The notes below the pieces were generated by a model. That model did not search any database and was not told the origin of the DNA. It saw only the letters and a program-made list of their open reading frames with translations. From NCBI RefSeq assembly GCF_014204415.1, contig NZ_JACHLE010000004.1, positions 62,001 through 126,000 on the forward strand: 64,000 nucleotides of DNA. Direction: 5' to 3'. Within the stretch, counting starts at the first letter, position 1. Each line of letters begins with the position of its first letter. Source of the stretch: Chryseobacterium defluvii. Its GTDB lineage: Bacteria > Bacteroidota > Bacteroidia > Flavobacteriales > Weeksellaceae. Made by a program: the position numbers and the translations under genes. Of this stretch, positions 1 through 7,122 are shown in pieces.

Positions 1-2
1 CT

Positions 3-416
3 TTTAAAACTTATATCGAAAGAATACAGGCAACCGGCGATCATATCGTAGTGGTGAATTTCCTGCCGGATATTCTTTTGTTACAATATAAACTCTGTTT
101 TGATCCTTTAATCCTTTATCCGGACGGTATGAGCATTATAACAGCAGAATATCCCGTTAAAATTGCCATTCAGAATTTTTTGAAAAACCTGCCATTCAAC
201 GGTGAACTTTCTGTGGAAGCGTTGGAAGATACTATTCAGGGAGTTAACGGGGTAACTGATTTGCAAAAATTAGAGGTCTCAAGCAAATGGATTGAACCAG
301 GTACAGGGTACGGATTATTTCAGCCCATTGAGATCAGCAGGATCCCGAAGTCCGGGAGATTTAAAATTGAAGACTGGAGCGGTATAGAATATATTAACTA
401 TCAGCCTACCGAGTGA
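3..416 (+). CDS. Phage baseplate-like protein, C-terminal part (5' truncated by window edge)
   Basis: The frame is open from the first complete codon at base 3, so this is the C-terminal end of a longer gene; a GTG at 51 is internal. The visible 137 residues are soluble and alternate short strands and helices, ending in a YINYQPTE-like tail. Such C-termini (an EYPVKIAIQNFL-type helix, then an L-x-V-E-x-L-E-D-x-I-Q-G-V-x-G-V segment) resemble baseplate J-type assembly proteins, whose last domain carries short segments such as a helix with GVxGV. The assignment rests on this resemblance and on the tail genes downstream. The stop overlaps the next start (TGATG), indicating translational coupling. 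Confidence 0.5.
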   Translation, partial: FKTYIERIQATGDHIVVVNFLPDILLLQYKLCFDPLILYPDGMSIITAEYPVKIAIQNFLKNLPFNGELSVEALEDTIQGVNGVTDLQKLEVSSKWIEPGTGYGLFQPIEISRIPKSGRFKIEDWSGIEYINYQPTE

Positions 417-910
417 TGAAAGATGAATTATTTAATATCAATTATAAGCGGTTAGTCCTTTGGTGGCTGCCGACCTTCAGAAGAAAATCTGTGACCTTAA
501 ATTATTTATGGTGCCTGATTTTTCCCCTTGAAGCTTTATACATCGAGTTTCTGAAAAGAAGAAAACAAAATCTGATCAAGATGAATTTCAATTACCAGAA
601 ATTTTCAATGGAAAGAAGGTTGAACGATGCTTTCGATCCGATTGACAGGAGAATAGAGATTGTTAACGCTGTACAATATGAAGGGGTTTATTTATACACG
701 GAAGCCGAGGATGATACCTATTTTTCAAAAACACAATGGTTATATGGAGACGAAAACCCCATTTATTTAAGAACTGAAGCCGAACTGGGGAGTGAATATG
801 ATTTTATTGTAAAAATTCCGAATACGCCCATTAATATGCATCAGCTCAGAGCCGAGATCGACTTTTACAAATTAATATGCAAACGCTATCAAATTGAAAT
901 AATAAACTAA
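416..910 (+). CDS. Phage tail/baseplate-associated protein, unrecognised family
   Basis: A 164-residue protein starting at the ATG that overlaps the previous stop; a GTG three bases earlier would add one residue. The N-terminus is rich in W, R and K with a short hydrophobic helix around residues 30-45 (LWCLIFPLEALYIEFL-like), and the C-terminal half is acidic and aromatic. There is no signal peptide. In position it sits between a baseplate J-like protein and the first tail-fibre gene, where contractile-tailed phages keep gpI-type baseplate proteins, so a baseplate or fibre-attachment role is inferred from order only. Its stop overlaps the next start (TAATG). Confidence 0.5.
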   Translation: MKDELFNINYKRLVLWWLPTFRRKSVTLNYLWCLIFPLEALYIEFLKRRKQNLIKMNFNYQKFSMERRLNDAFDPIDRRIEIVNAVQYEGVYLYTEAEDDTYFSKTQWLYGDENPIYLRTEAELGSEYDFIVKIPNTPINMHQLRAEIDFYKLICKRYQIEIIN

Positions 911-1734
911 TGAGAATTAATATCAATTTCTTACAGACCGGCGGGGTTCCATTGACTAACGACTTAATGGCAACGATCATGGACGCCATTTTAACGTACA
1001 ATGTTCTGGGTGATCTTGCCGGAAATCTGACCATCATTTCTGGCTGTACTATTACCGGGCAGAATGTAAGCCCCGGAGTTGTTATCATTGATGGCGACGT
1101 CCTGTATTTTGAAGGCGGTACAATAGTTTCAACGGTCTATGTACATACGGAAGAATTTACAAAAACGTTTCAGGACACCACGGATAAAGTACTTATTATA
1201 AAGAAAACCGTAAAATTCGGATCCGGAGCCACAAATCACAATTGGGATGATTTTATAAGACTTAGCACCTTAAAGGAGTTACAAATTGAATTGGACGGAA
1301 AAGCCGATCAAACACAGGTTGACAACCACGAAGACCGCTTAATTGTATTGGAAAAGAAAACCGCGCCTATTATTAACGGTGGTATTGTGTGGGCATGGTT
1401 CAAGCCGGTGGCAGAAATACCCGCCGGTTGGAAGGAATGCACCAACGTAAGGGGAAAAACAATTGTCGGATGGAACCCAAATGACAACGATTTTTCCACC
1501 ATTGGAAATTCCGGCGGAAGTAAAACCGTCCAATTAACGGTCGGGCAGCTTCCAAAAATAAAATTTCAATATACGAGAACCCTGCCGTGGGCTGCGGGAA
1601 GCAGTGGCGGTTTTGGCGGGGGCGGAAATCAATTCAATATTTCTACGCAGGACACCAACGAACTCGGAAACAATACACCCATTAACATTATGATCCCGCA
1701 TACCATAGCGGCTTTTATAGAACCTAATTTTTAA
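910..1734 (+). CDS. Phage tail-collar / short tail fibre protein
   Basis: 274 residues. The N-terminal about 100 residues begin with an FLQTGGVPLT segment also seen in variant form (YFQTGDFPTE) in the next protein, suggesting a shared attachment domain on the virion. A short coiled-coil stretch follows at about residues 115-150 (LDGKADQTQVDNHEDRLIVLEKK). The C-terminal 120 residues look like a tail-collar fold: IPAGWKECTNVRGKTIVGWNP, a G-N-S-G-G-S-K-T-V-Q-L-T-V-x-Q-L-P segment, a glycine-rich loop, and a final N-x-x-P-I-N-I-M-I-P-H-T-I-A-A-F-I strand. This domain usually forms the receptor-contacting tip. Translationally coupled to the upstream gene. Confidence 0.7.
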   Translation: MRININFLQTGGVPLTNDLMATIMDAILTYNVLGDLAGNLTIISGCTITGQNVSPGVVIIDGDVLYFEGGTIVSTVYVHTEEFTKTFQDTTDKVLIIKKTVKFGSGATNHNWDDFIRLSTLKELQIELDGKADQTQVDNHEDRLIVLEKKTAPIINGGIVWAWFKPVAEIPAGWKECTNVRGKTIVGWNPNDNDFSTIGNSGGSKTVQLTVGQLPKIKFQYTRTLPWAAGSSGGFGGGGNQFNISTQDTNELGNNTPINIMIPHTIAAFIEPNF

Positions 1735-1738
1735 GATC

Positions 1739-3730
1739 ATGTCTATACCTTTACATACAATATTGAGTTATTTTCAGACCGGAGATTTTCCGACAGAAGC
1801 TCAATTTGCGGCTTCGTGGTCATCTTTTTATCATAAAGATGAAACCATTGCTATGGATAAAATTACAGGTCTTCAATCAGCATTACAAAACAAAACGGAC
1901 AAATCCGTTTATGAGGCGCATTTAACAAATGAAACTGCGCACCATACAACACTCGCGAAATTAGACGGCTCCAATCTGAATGATATAAATATTCAGGCTT
2001 GGAAGGCTATTTTGGAAGTGGATGATCTTCCTGCCAATATTGCCACGGTCGATGATCTTAATAATAATTTATATGGGAATGTATGGTCTAAAGAGCAGAG
2101 CGATGCTTTGTATATGAGCGTAGATGAGTTTGTACAAAACGGGAAGATTAGGGCGGACAAGATCGAAGCGTTGGGGCTTACTGAGATGATCACAGTAACG
2201 GAAACGTCTTTGTCTGCCTTCATGATCAATAATGCTAATTACAGCTATGAAAAAAATGATATTATCGCTATTCCGGATGGAGCTGGAAATCATTCTTTAT
2301 TTATATACAAAGGCGGAAATAAAACAACTGCCGGAAATTATATTGTAACCGGTTTAACCAATATTACTATCGCAATGGTTCAGGGGTTACAGACTGCATT
2401 GGATGGAAAAATAGATAAGCCGACCGCTTTAGGGAATTATTTTATCAACCAAAACGGGACTACAAGCTACAGGGCAATTAATCCAACAGTCAATGCACTG
2501 CTTTTCTGGAATACTACAGATTTTACGGCTTCGGACATATTTTATAATTCCGGTAAATATGGAATTGGTACAAACACTCCGAGCGAAGTACTGCACCTTA
2601 ATAATGGAAGGATAAGGGCGAAGGCGGTCGTGTTTGACGAAAATACGGAAGTACTGCCGAAACAATTGACCTATGACGGGACAAACCGCTCTTATTACGG
2701 TTCTGACAGTGTGGGAGTGCGCAGGAAACTGATGTATCAGACCTATGAGGACTATCTTGCTTTACTATCTCTGTTAACTGATGTTCAAAAAGACGAAATA
2801 AGAATAAAAAACAGAAAAACAGGGGAAACTTATTCTATTGCCCAGCCCCGTATAGATTTTATCTCGCCTCCAATTTTGGAAAATACAAACTATACACAGG
2901 GAATTGTATTAAGGGGTTTAAATCTTTTTTTGGACACTACTTCAGGAACAGGTTCATATGCAAAGTTAAAGCACGTATCAACAGGGCAGGAATTTCCAAT
3001 TTCAAATATTTCAGTAAATCAGAATGATCCCACCTATATGACTTTCGCTTTAAACTTCAATACAATGCCATTAGGTAAGTATAGAATTATAGTGTATAAT
3101 CATATTTCAGGTTTGCAAAATATTGACACTGTCGAACTGGATTTAGTAAGTACCCTGACGCATTTACCTATTCCAAATTTGACCTGGGATAAGATAACCG
3201 GATCCGGTATTACGGTAGATGCTTCTGATTACATTAACAGTACAGGGTTTTATGTAAATGCCCCTAATCAGACCTTTAACGGTAATTCTGTCGCTTTAAA
3301 ATCTTCGGAATTACTTACCTCCGGATTATTGTCCACAGATTTTTGGCTCACGATAAGTATTAATCAATCTTATATCACAACCGCATATCAGGGAGGTTAT
3401 ACTCTTGGATTAATGCCATCCACTACGCCTGTAAACCTGACAATGGGTTATGATTTTGGTTTAAGCTACAATCCCGGAGGATCTCAAAATTTTATCCCCA
3501 CTAATGCTTCTGCCGGTAATATCACGGCATCAATCAACAGGCTTCACATCATTAAGCGGGCAAATGTTATCACAATGATTTATAACTCCAATAACGGATT
3601 TAAGCAGACAAGTTTCGCATATAGTAACACAATACCGCTTTCATTGGCTTTTACATTAGGCTCTTTGATCGCTCCAAGTTCAAATAATGTAGATGTTTTA
3701 GCCAAAATAGACAGCATCGTTCAATTATAA
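1739..3730 (+). CDS. Large phage tail fibre protein
   Basis: 663 residues, starting 4 bp after the previous gene. The N-terminus (LSYFQTGDFPTEAQFAASW) matches the start of the preceding collar protein in pattern. Two repeats of an I-T-G-L-Q-S-A-L / V-Q-G-L-Q-T-A-L-D-G-K type lie near residues 42 and 215; these short heptad segments are common in phage fibre trimers. Residues about 375-460 (PRIDFISPPILENTNYTQGIVLRGLNLF) look like an IPT/Ig-like domain, and the C-terminal 200 residues form a beta-rich domain resembling a LamG-type sandwich. The role would be receptor recognition. The two consecutive fibre genes may form a two-part fibre or alternative specificities. Confidence 0.7.
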   Translation: MSIPLHTILSYFQTGDFPTEAQFAASWSSFYHKDETIAMDKITGLQSALQNKTDKSVYEAHLTNETAHHTTLAKLDGSNLNDINIQAWKAILEVDDLPANIATVDDLNNNLYGNVWSKEQSDALYMSVDEFVQNGKIRADKIEALGLTEMITVTETSLSAFMINNANYSYEKNDIIAIPDGAGNHSLFIYKGGNKTTAGNYIVTGLTNITIAMVQGLQTALDGKIDKPTALGNYFINQNGTTSYRAINPTVNALLFWNTTDFTASDIFYNSGKYGIGTNTPSEVLHLNNGRIRAKAVVFDENTEVLPKQLTYDGTNRSYYGSDSVGVRRKLMYQTYEDYLALLSLLTDVQKDEIRIKNRKTGETYSIAQPRIDFISPPILENTNYTQGIVLRGLNLFLDTTSGTGSYAKLKHVSTGQEFPISNISVNQNDPTYMTFALNFNTMPLGKYRIIVYNHISGLQNIDTVELDLVSTLTHLPIPNLTWDKITGSGITVDASDYINSTGFYVNAPNQTFNGNSVALKSSELLTSGLLSTDFWLTISINQSYITTAYQGGYTLGLMPSTTPVNLTMGYDFGLSYNPGGSQNFIPTNASAGNITASINRLHIIKRANVITMIYNSNNGFKQTSFAYSNTIPLSLAFTLGSLIAPSSNNVDVLAKIDSIVQL

Positions 3731-3741
3731 TTACAATAAAA

Positions 3742-4239
3742 ATGAATACAGAAGAATTAATAATAGACCCGGAGGTACAGGCAATTATAGATGCTATAAA
3801 AAACACCGGTAAATCATGGCATGAGATAACCCTGCCGGATCATCCTGTCTATCCGCAGTTTTCCCGTAAGCTTGTGGTTGCAGGTTTCAACACTCCTGAT
3901 ATGGAAGGATCAGAAGACCGTATCTATGTAAGCGTTCGTCAATATCTGATATTAAAAGAAGGTAATACGGTTTACAAACGAATTAAAATGCCGGACTGGA
4001 TGATCCATGAAAATAATGTAGAGGAGGTAATGGGACAAAACGGACTATTGAAAGGAAAGCGTGTGATAAAAGATGAAAACAGTGAGGTATTGTCAGAGAG
4101 TGAAGAAACCTTAAAGGCACAATCGGTTCAATATATCCGCTTTCTGATCAAAACAAAGTCAGCACATTTAGCAGATATTTTCACCCGGTTTATGGGGCTT
4201 TATATTCTACTATTTGAAACAGAGATTAACGAAATATAA
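3742..4239 (+). CDS. Phage protein of unknown function after the tail fibres
   Basis: 165 residues, no signal peptide and no clear membrane segment, acidic N-terminus. The central part (VYKRIKMPDWMIHENNVEEVMGQNG) is soluble and the last 40 residues contain a hydrophobic helix (ADIFTRFMGLYILLFETEI). It follows the large fibre gene by 11 bp and precedes a small membrane protein, the position of tail-fibre chaperones or accessory fibre proteins in many phages. No family was recognised, so any fibre-assembly role is only positional. Confidence 0.5.
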   Translation: MNTEELIIDPEVQAIIDAIKNTGKSWHEITLPDHPVYPQFSRKLVVAGFNTPDMEGSEDRIYVSVRQYLILKEGNTVYKRIKMPDWMIHENNVEEVMGQNGLLKGKRVIKDENSEVLSESEETLKAQSVQYIRFLIKTKSAHLADIFTRFMGLYILLFETEINEI

Positions 4240-4276
4240 TGATGGGATCAGTTTTAAACACTTATTTAATAGAAAA

Positions 4277-4651
4277 ATGAAAGAATTATTAACCGAACCT
4301 CTTGTTACTTTCTTAGGAGCAGTTTTGACCGGGATTGCAGGGTTTCTTTTCGGAAAGAGAAAGCTCAGGGCAGAAGTTGCCGGAATGAACGCCGATAATG
4401 AGGGTAAAGAAATTGAAAACGCTGACAAATTGGTCAAACTCTATAAGGAGGTTTTAGATGATTTGGGCGGGCGGTATGAAGCAAAGTTTAAGGAATTTTC
4501 GGATTTATCAGACAAAAAAGTTTTGATGCTTCAGGAGCAAATCGACTTTCAGAAACGAATTAACGAACAATTGAAAGCGGAAAATAATTTGTTAAAAGCG
4601 GAAAATACGATGCTTAAAACAAAATTGAAAGACAGTGGAATTACCCTGTAA
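4277..4651 (+). CDS. Small phage membrane protein with long coiled coil
   Basis: 124 residues from the ATG at 4277. An in-frame ATG at 4214 would overlap the previous gene and add a basic leader that does not look conserved, so the downstream start is preferred. Residues about 8-24 (PLVTFLGAVLTGIAGFLFG) form one transmembrane helix followed by basic GKRKLRAE. Residues about 40-120 are charged with a heptad pattern (LMLQEQIDFQKRINEQL, LKAENNLLKAENTMLKTKL), a strong coiled coil. The size and layout are those of a spanin-like or tape/connector accessory protein of phages. The function is not determined. Confidence 0.55.
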   Translation: MKELLTEPLVTFLGAVLTGIAGFLFGKRKLRAEVAGMNADNEGKEIENADKLVKLYKEVLDDLGGRYEAKFKEFSDLSDKKVLMLQEQIDFQKRINEQLKAENNLLKAENTMLKTKLKDSGITL

Positions 4652-4680
4652 AAATGTAGAATACTATAAAAAACAAATAT

Positions 4681-4809
4681 ATGTCAGACTTTAAATACAA
4701 AGAACAGCACGCCGTCATTATAAAAGTGGACAGCGAAAAAGAACAAAAGGAACTCTTCGACAAATTGAAGAAAATGGGATTTAAAAATTTAAAAGTAGTA
4801 TCCGTATGA
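4681..4809 (+). CDS. 42-residue phage ORF overlapping the ABC-ATPase start
   Basis: A short frame beginning ATG TCA GAC and ending TGA at 4807-4809. Its stop overlaps the ATG of the next gene (ATGA), the usual sign of translational coupling in this phage. The product is highly charged, with a strand-helix-strand pattern (HAVIIKVDSEKEQKEL then MGFKNLKVVSV), as in small DNA-binding or Com-like regulatory peptides. No family was recognised. In phage Mu the small com gene directly precedes mom and controls its translation; the position here is comparable, but there are no zinc-binding cysteines, so it is not a Com homologue. Confidence 0.5.
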   Translation: MSDFKYKEQHAVIIKVDSEKEQKELFDKLKKMGFKNLKVVSV

Positions 4810-5495
4810 AAAAAATACAAATCAAGCACACCTGTGAAAATTTTAATTCATTCAGGTCAGAAAAAGTTAAAAGCTTATTTAACGCTGAAAGCGGTCATGA
4901 CTGGCAACATACCGCCCAGCTTCCAATTGAGGAGGAAGGATGGCAGATTGGACTCATTGTTGGGGCTTCAGGAAGTGGTAAAACATCAATAGGTAGTCAA
5001 ATATGGGAGAATGGAATTATAAACCTTTCTGAAGGTTGGAACCCAGGTCTGCCAATTATTGATGACATTGCTCCGGACTCAGATATGAATACCGTAACAA
5101 GTGCTTTGTCTGCCGTAGGATTGGGAGACGTTCCGGCTTGGCTCCGACCTTTCAAAGTATTAAGCAATGGTGAACAATTTAGAGCCGGGCTTGCCCGATT
5201 AATATGTGATCAACCGGATAAGGTTGTTGTTGATGAATTTACTTCTGTGGTAGACAGGCAAATTGCAAAAGTCGGGGCTTCTGCTTTTTCAAAAGCTTGG
5301 CGGAAAACGAAAGGAAAACAGATTGTATTACTTTCCTGCCATTATGATATTGTGGAATGGCTGCAACCTGATTGGGTATATGACACCCGGACAGGTGAAG
5401 TAAAAAAAAAGTCTCAAAACGACCTCCTATTGAACTCAGAATTTGGAAGGTCAACGGAAGTTACTGGAAATTTTTTAAAGACCATTATTATTTAG
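4806..5495 (+). CDS. ABC-type ATPase domain of a modification protein (frameshifted from GNAT part)
   Basis: 229 residues. Walker A is GASGSGKTS at about residues 55-63, the ABC signature is LSNGEQFRAGLAR at about 118-130 (an LSxGE form), and Walker B is VVVDEFTSVVD at about 140-150. A histidine in LLSCHYDIVEW is the expected H-loop. There are no membrane segments, so this is not a transporter but a soluble ABC ATPase of the kind that acts on nucleic acids. At the A9 run 5402-5410 the frame is left: the last about 30 residues here (SQNDLLLNSEFG onward) look unrelated, whereas the -1 frame continues smoothly into an acetyltransferase domain. The natural product is therefore probably one ABC-GNAT protein of about 380 residues, made by slippage or broken by a homopolymer indel. 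Confidence 0.7.
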   Translation: MKKIQIKHTCENFNSFRSEKVKSLFNAESGHDWQHTAQLPIEEEGWQIGLIVGASGSGKTSIGSQIWENGIINLSEGWNPGLPIIDDIAPDSDMNTVTSALSAVGLGDVPAWLRPFKVLSNGEQFRAGLARLICDQPDKVVVDEFTSVVDRQIAKVGASAFSKAWRKTKGKQIVLLSCHYDIVEWLQPDWVYDTRTGEVKKKSQNDLLLNSEFGRSTEVTGNFLKTIII

Positions 5496-5944
5496 ATTTA
5501 AAGCATCCGCCCTGTGCTGAATATTTTGTCGGAACCGTTGATGGTGAATTGGTTTGTCATGTTGCTGTTTGCCCATTATTCACTGCTAACGCATATAGGG
5601 CTACCAGATTGGTTGTCATGCCGGAATGGCAAGGAGCTGGGGTGGGAACAGCATTCTTGAATGAAATTATGCAATATCATTTGGATGGAAACGGAAGGTG
5701 TAACAAAAAGTTCCACACTTTTTTTCATACTTCACACCCTCAATTATGTGGTTATTTGCGTAACTCAAAAAAATGGAAACAGACCGGAGCCAGATTTTAT
5801 GGGGACAATAAAGCAAGAAGCAACAAATCTATACTATACAAATCTAAAGGTTTTGGAGGAATTAGGACAGGTAAAATCCATGCGGGTGGCTATGGTGGGC
5901 ATTTTAGGGCAATTCAGAGTTTTAAATATTTAGGAAATGAATAA
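5408..5944 (+). CDS. Mom-like GNAT acyltransferase domain (continuation of the ABC gene in the -1 frame)
   Basis: Open in the -1 frame from the A9 run to the stop at 5942-5944. Without slippage, translation could only begin at a weak TTG at 5549, which would cut off the first strands of the fold. Visible features are a strand-rich start (IELRIWKVNGSYWKFFKDHYY), a central EYFVGTVDGELVCHVAV, and the acetyl-CoA loop RLVVMPEWQGAGVGTAFLNE, a canonical R/Q-x-x-G-x-G/A GNAT motif A. A conserved-looking FFHTSHPQLCGYLRNS and a basic KSKGFGG tail follow. GNAT proteins in this phage position include Mu Mom, which modifies adenine in phage DNA. The substrate here is inferred. It overlaps the next gene by 8 bp. 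Confidence 0.6.
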   Translation, partial: KVSKRPPIELRIWKVNGSYWKFFKDHYYLDLKHPPCAEYFVGTVDGELVCHVAVCPLFTANAYRATRLVVMPEWQGAGVGTAFLNEIMQYHLDGNGRCNKKFHTFFHTSHPQLCGYLRNSKKWKQTGARFYGDNKARSNKSILYKSKGFGGIRTGKIHAGGYGGHFRAIQSFKYLGNE

Positions 5945-6593
5945 ATTTAGAGTTTTTATATCAGGTCAGAAATTCTTTGCTGAAGAAATTTTCAGGCTTT
6001 GCCTGAAATTAGATATTGAAATTGTTGGGGTTTGTTGCCCTTTAGATGACAAATATATCGGCAAGGCTGCCCGGCGTTGGAATATACCGATTATTCCCGC
6101 CGGAAGTTTAAACGCTGACAATATGCCGGAATGTGATCTGGGCATTACTGCACATTCATTCGATTATATCGGAAAGAAAACCAGATATATTCCACGTTTG
6201 GGTTGGCTCGGTTATCACCCGTCATTATTACCAAGGCATCGCGGACGCAGCTCCATTGAATGGGCAATCAGAATGAAGGAACCCATAACCGGCGGAACTG
6301 TGTTCTGGCTCAACGCAGGTATTGACAGAGGAGATATTGCTTATCAGGATTGGTGCTGGATACCACCGCAATATCATTTAAGCCCTCAAAAATCGGCTGT
6401 AAGCCTTTGGCGCGATACATTACTCCCGATGGGACTGAAACTCTTAGAAACAGCCCTTAATGACGTTTTAAATGGAATTGTAAAGAAGACACCGCAGGAT
6501 AAAAGGTTTAGTACGTTTGAGCCGGACACCAATGTCAAAGATATTTACAAACCTGATCTCTTAATGATCGGATATGAGAGCAGCCACAACTAA
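5937..6593 (+). CDS. Formyltransferase-like protein (Met-tRNA formyltransferase fold) in the phage modification cassette
   Basis: 218 residues. It carries the signature of the formyltransferase N-terminal fold: a Rossmann-like start (KFRVFISGQKFFAEEIFRL), YHPSLLPRHRGRSSIEWAI at about residues 93-111, where HPSLLP is the folate-binding/catalytic motif, and GGTVFWLNAGIDRGDIAYQ at about 119-137 with the expected catalytic D in DRGDI. It lacks the C-terminal tRNA-binding domain of Fmt, so methionyl-tRNA is unlikely to be its substrate. Small formyltransferases also serve nucleotide (PurN) and sugar substrates. It overlaps the GNAT gene and ends in the terminator, so the likely role is to add or supply a one-carbon group in a base-modification pathway. 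Confidence 0.75.
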   Translation: MNKFRVFISGQKFFAEEIFRLCLKLDIEIVGVCCPLDDKYIGKAARRWNIPIIPAGSLNADNMPECDLGITAHSFDYIGKKTRYIPRLGWLGYHPSLLPRHRGRSSIEWAIRMKEPITGGTVFWLNAGIDRGDIAYQDWCWIPPQYHLSPQKSAVSLWRDTLLPMGLKLLETALNDVLNGIVKKTPQDKRFSTFEPDTNVKDIYKPDLLMIGYESSHN

Positions 6594-6607
6594 GTGGCTG
6601 CTTTTTT
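6579..6607 (+). terminator. Strong intrinsic terminator ending the phage operon
   Basis: A perfect 9-bp stem AGCAGCCAC (6579-6587) / GTGGCTGCT (6594-6602), 6-nt loop and a run of T. The stem overlaps the last codons and the stop of the formyltransferase gene. Confidence 0.85.
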
Positions 6608-6631
6608 ATATCTTTGAGTTTATATTTTTTT

Positions 6632-6666
6632 CGGCAATTTGGAAATGAGCTTCCGGCTTTTTGGAA
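6632..6666 (+). repeat. Two 22-bp-spaced direct repeats, candidate transposase sites of a Mu-like right end
   Basis: CGGCAATTTGGAA (6632-6644) recurs as CGGCTTTTTGGAA (6654-6666), exactly 22 bp apart, just beyond the last phage gene. MuA-type transposases bind adjacent 22-bp sites at the phage end. The exact end (a terminal CA) could not be fixed. Confidence 0.3.
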
Positions 6667-7067
6667 TTGTTGATAGTAGATGCTATACCAGAATTGGCGA
6701 GTATGAAAAAGCTATTGACCCTCTAAAAAAACTTAATTATTTAAATCCAAATAGCAAAAATAAAATCATCGCTTATAGTTTACTTATGCATTTATTAGAA
6801 GATTTTGACTCTGACGGTGGTGCTGTAAGTCCTTCAACACTTATTAGTTTTATTAAAGAGAATTTTGAGATTACAACCAACGACACTGAAATCAAGAATA
6901 TAATACAGATAATAAATGAACCTTATAATAGACATATTTTGGTCTATATGATTGGAGGAGGTTTCGGATTTGGAATGGGTTCTGGAGAAAGTCCTTATAT
7001 GACTTCTGATGGTACTACAAAATCTGTAATTCGTGACGAAATAAAAGACGTTTTAAATTGGAATTAA
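6639..7067 (+). CDS. Hypothetical protein, probably 5'-truncated
   Basis: Up to 142 residues, but the first about 14 residues fall in the putative phage end and are probably not original. The readable part starts with a TPR-like helix (YTRIGEYEKAIDPLKKLNYLNP) followed by SLLMHLLEDFDSDGG and ends in a glycine-rich GGGFGFGMGSGESPYM stretch. No signal peptide and no recognised family. It is followed directly by an attC-like left arm, so it is the first cassette of the island. Insertion of the prophage into its 5' region would explain the missing start. Confidence 0.45.
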   Translation: MEMSFRLFGIVDSRCYTRIGEYEKAIDPLKKLNYLNPNSKNKIIAYSLLMHLLEDFDSDGGAVSPSTLISFIKENFEITTNDTEIKNIIQIINEPYNRHILVYMIGGGFGFGMGSGESPYMTSDGTTKSVIRDEIKDVLNWN

Positions 7068-7080
7068 AAAGAACGAACCG

Positions 7081-7106
7081 CCAACAAGGGTTTGCCAAAA
7101 GCTGGG
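7081..7106 (+). repeat. attC-like left arm (half site)
   Basis: CCAACAAGGG TTTGCCAAAA GC matches the left-arm pattern of the complete sites downstream (AACA, 5-7 nt, TTTGGC-like box, AAAA, G-rich end). The right arm is missing; the next gene begins 16 bp later. Confidence 0.45.
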
Positions 7107-7122
7107 TTGAAATACTACAAAA

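Larger units (their letters stand above)
1..6607 (+). mobile_element. Right end of a tailed prophage (Mu-like gene order)
   Basis: All genes here lie on the plus strand, are tightly packed (TGATG and TAATG stop/start overlaps at 414-418 and 908-912) and encode tail or baseplate parts followed by a modification-type cassette. The order tail fibre, small membrane/coiled-coil protein, GNAT and formyltransferase, strong terminator resembles the right end of phage Mu, where tail fibres are followed by com-mom. No transposase or integrase is visible, because the rest of the element lies upstream. An R-type tailocin is an alternative, but a modification module fits a replicating phage better. Confidence 0.75.

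Noticed and set aside
1..6607. Extracellular contractile injection system or type VI cluster
   Set aside because: Phage-type fibres and a modification module argue for a prophage, though the left part is outside the window.
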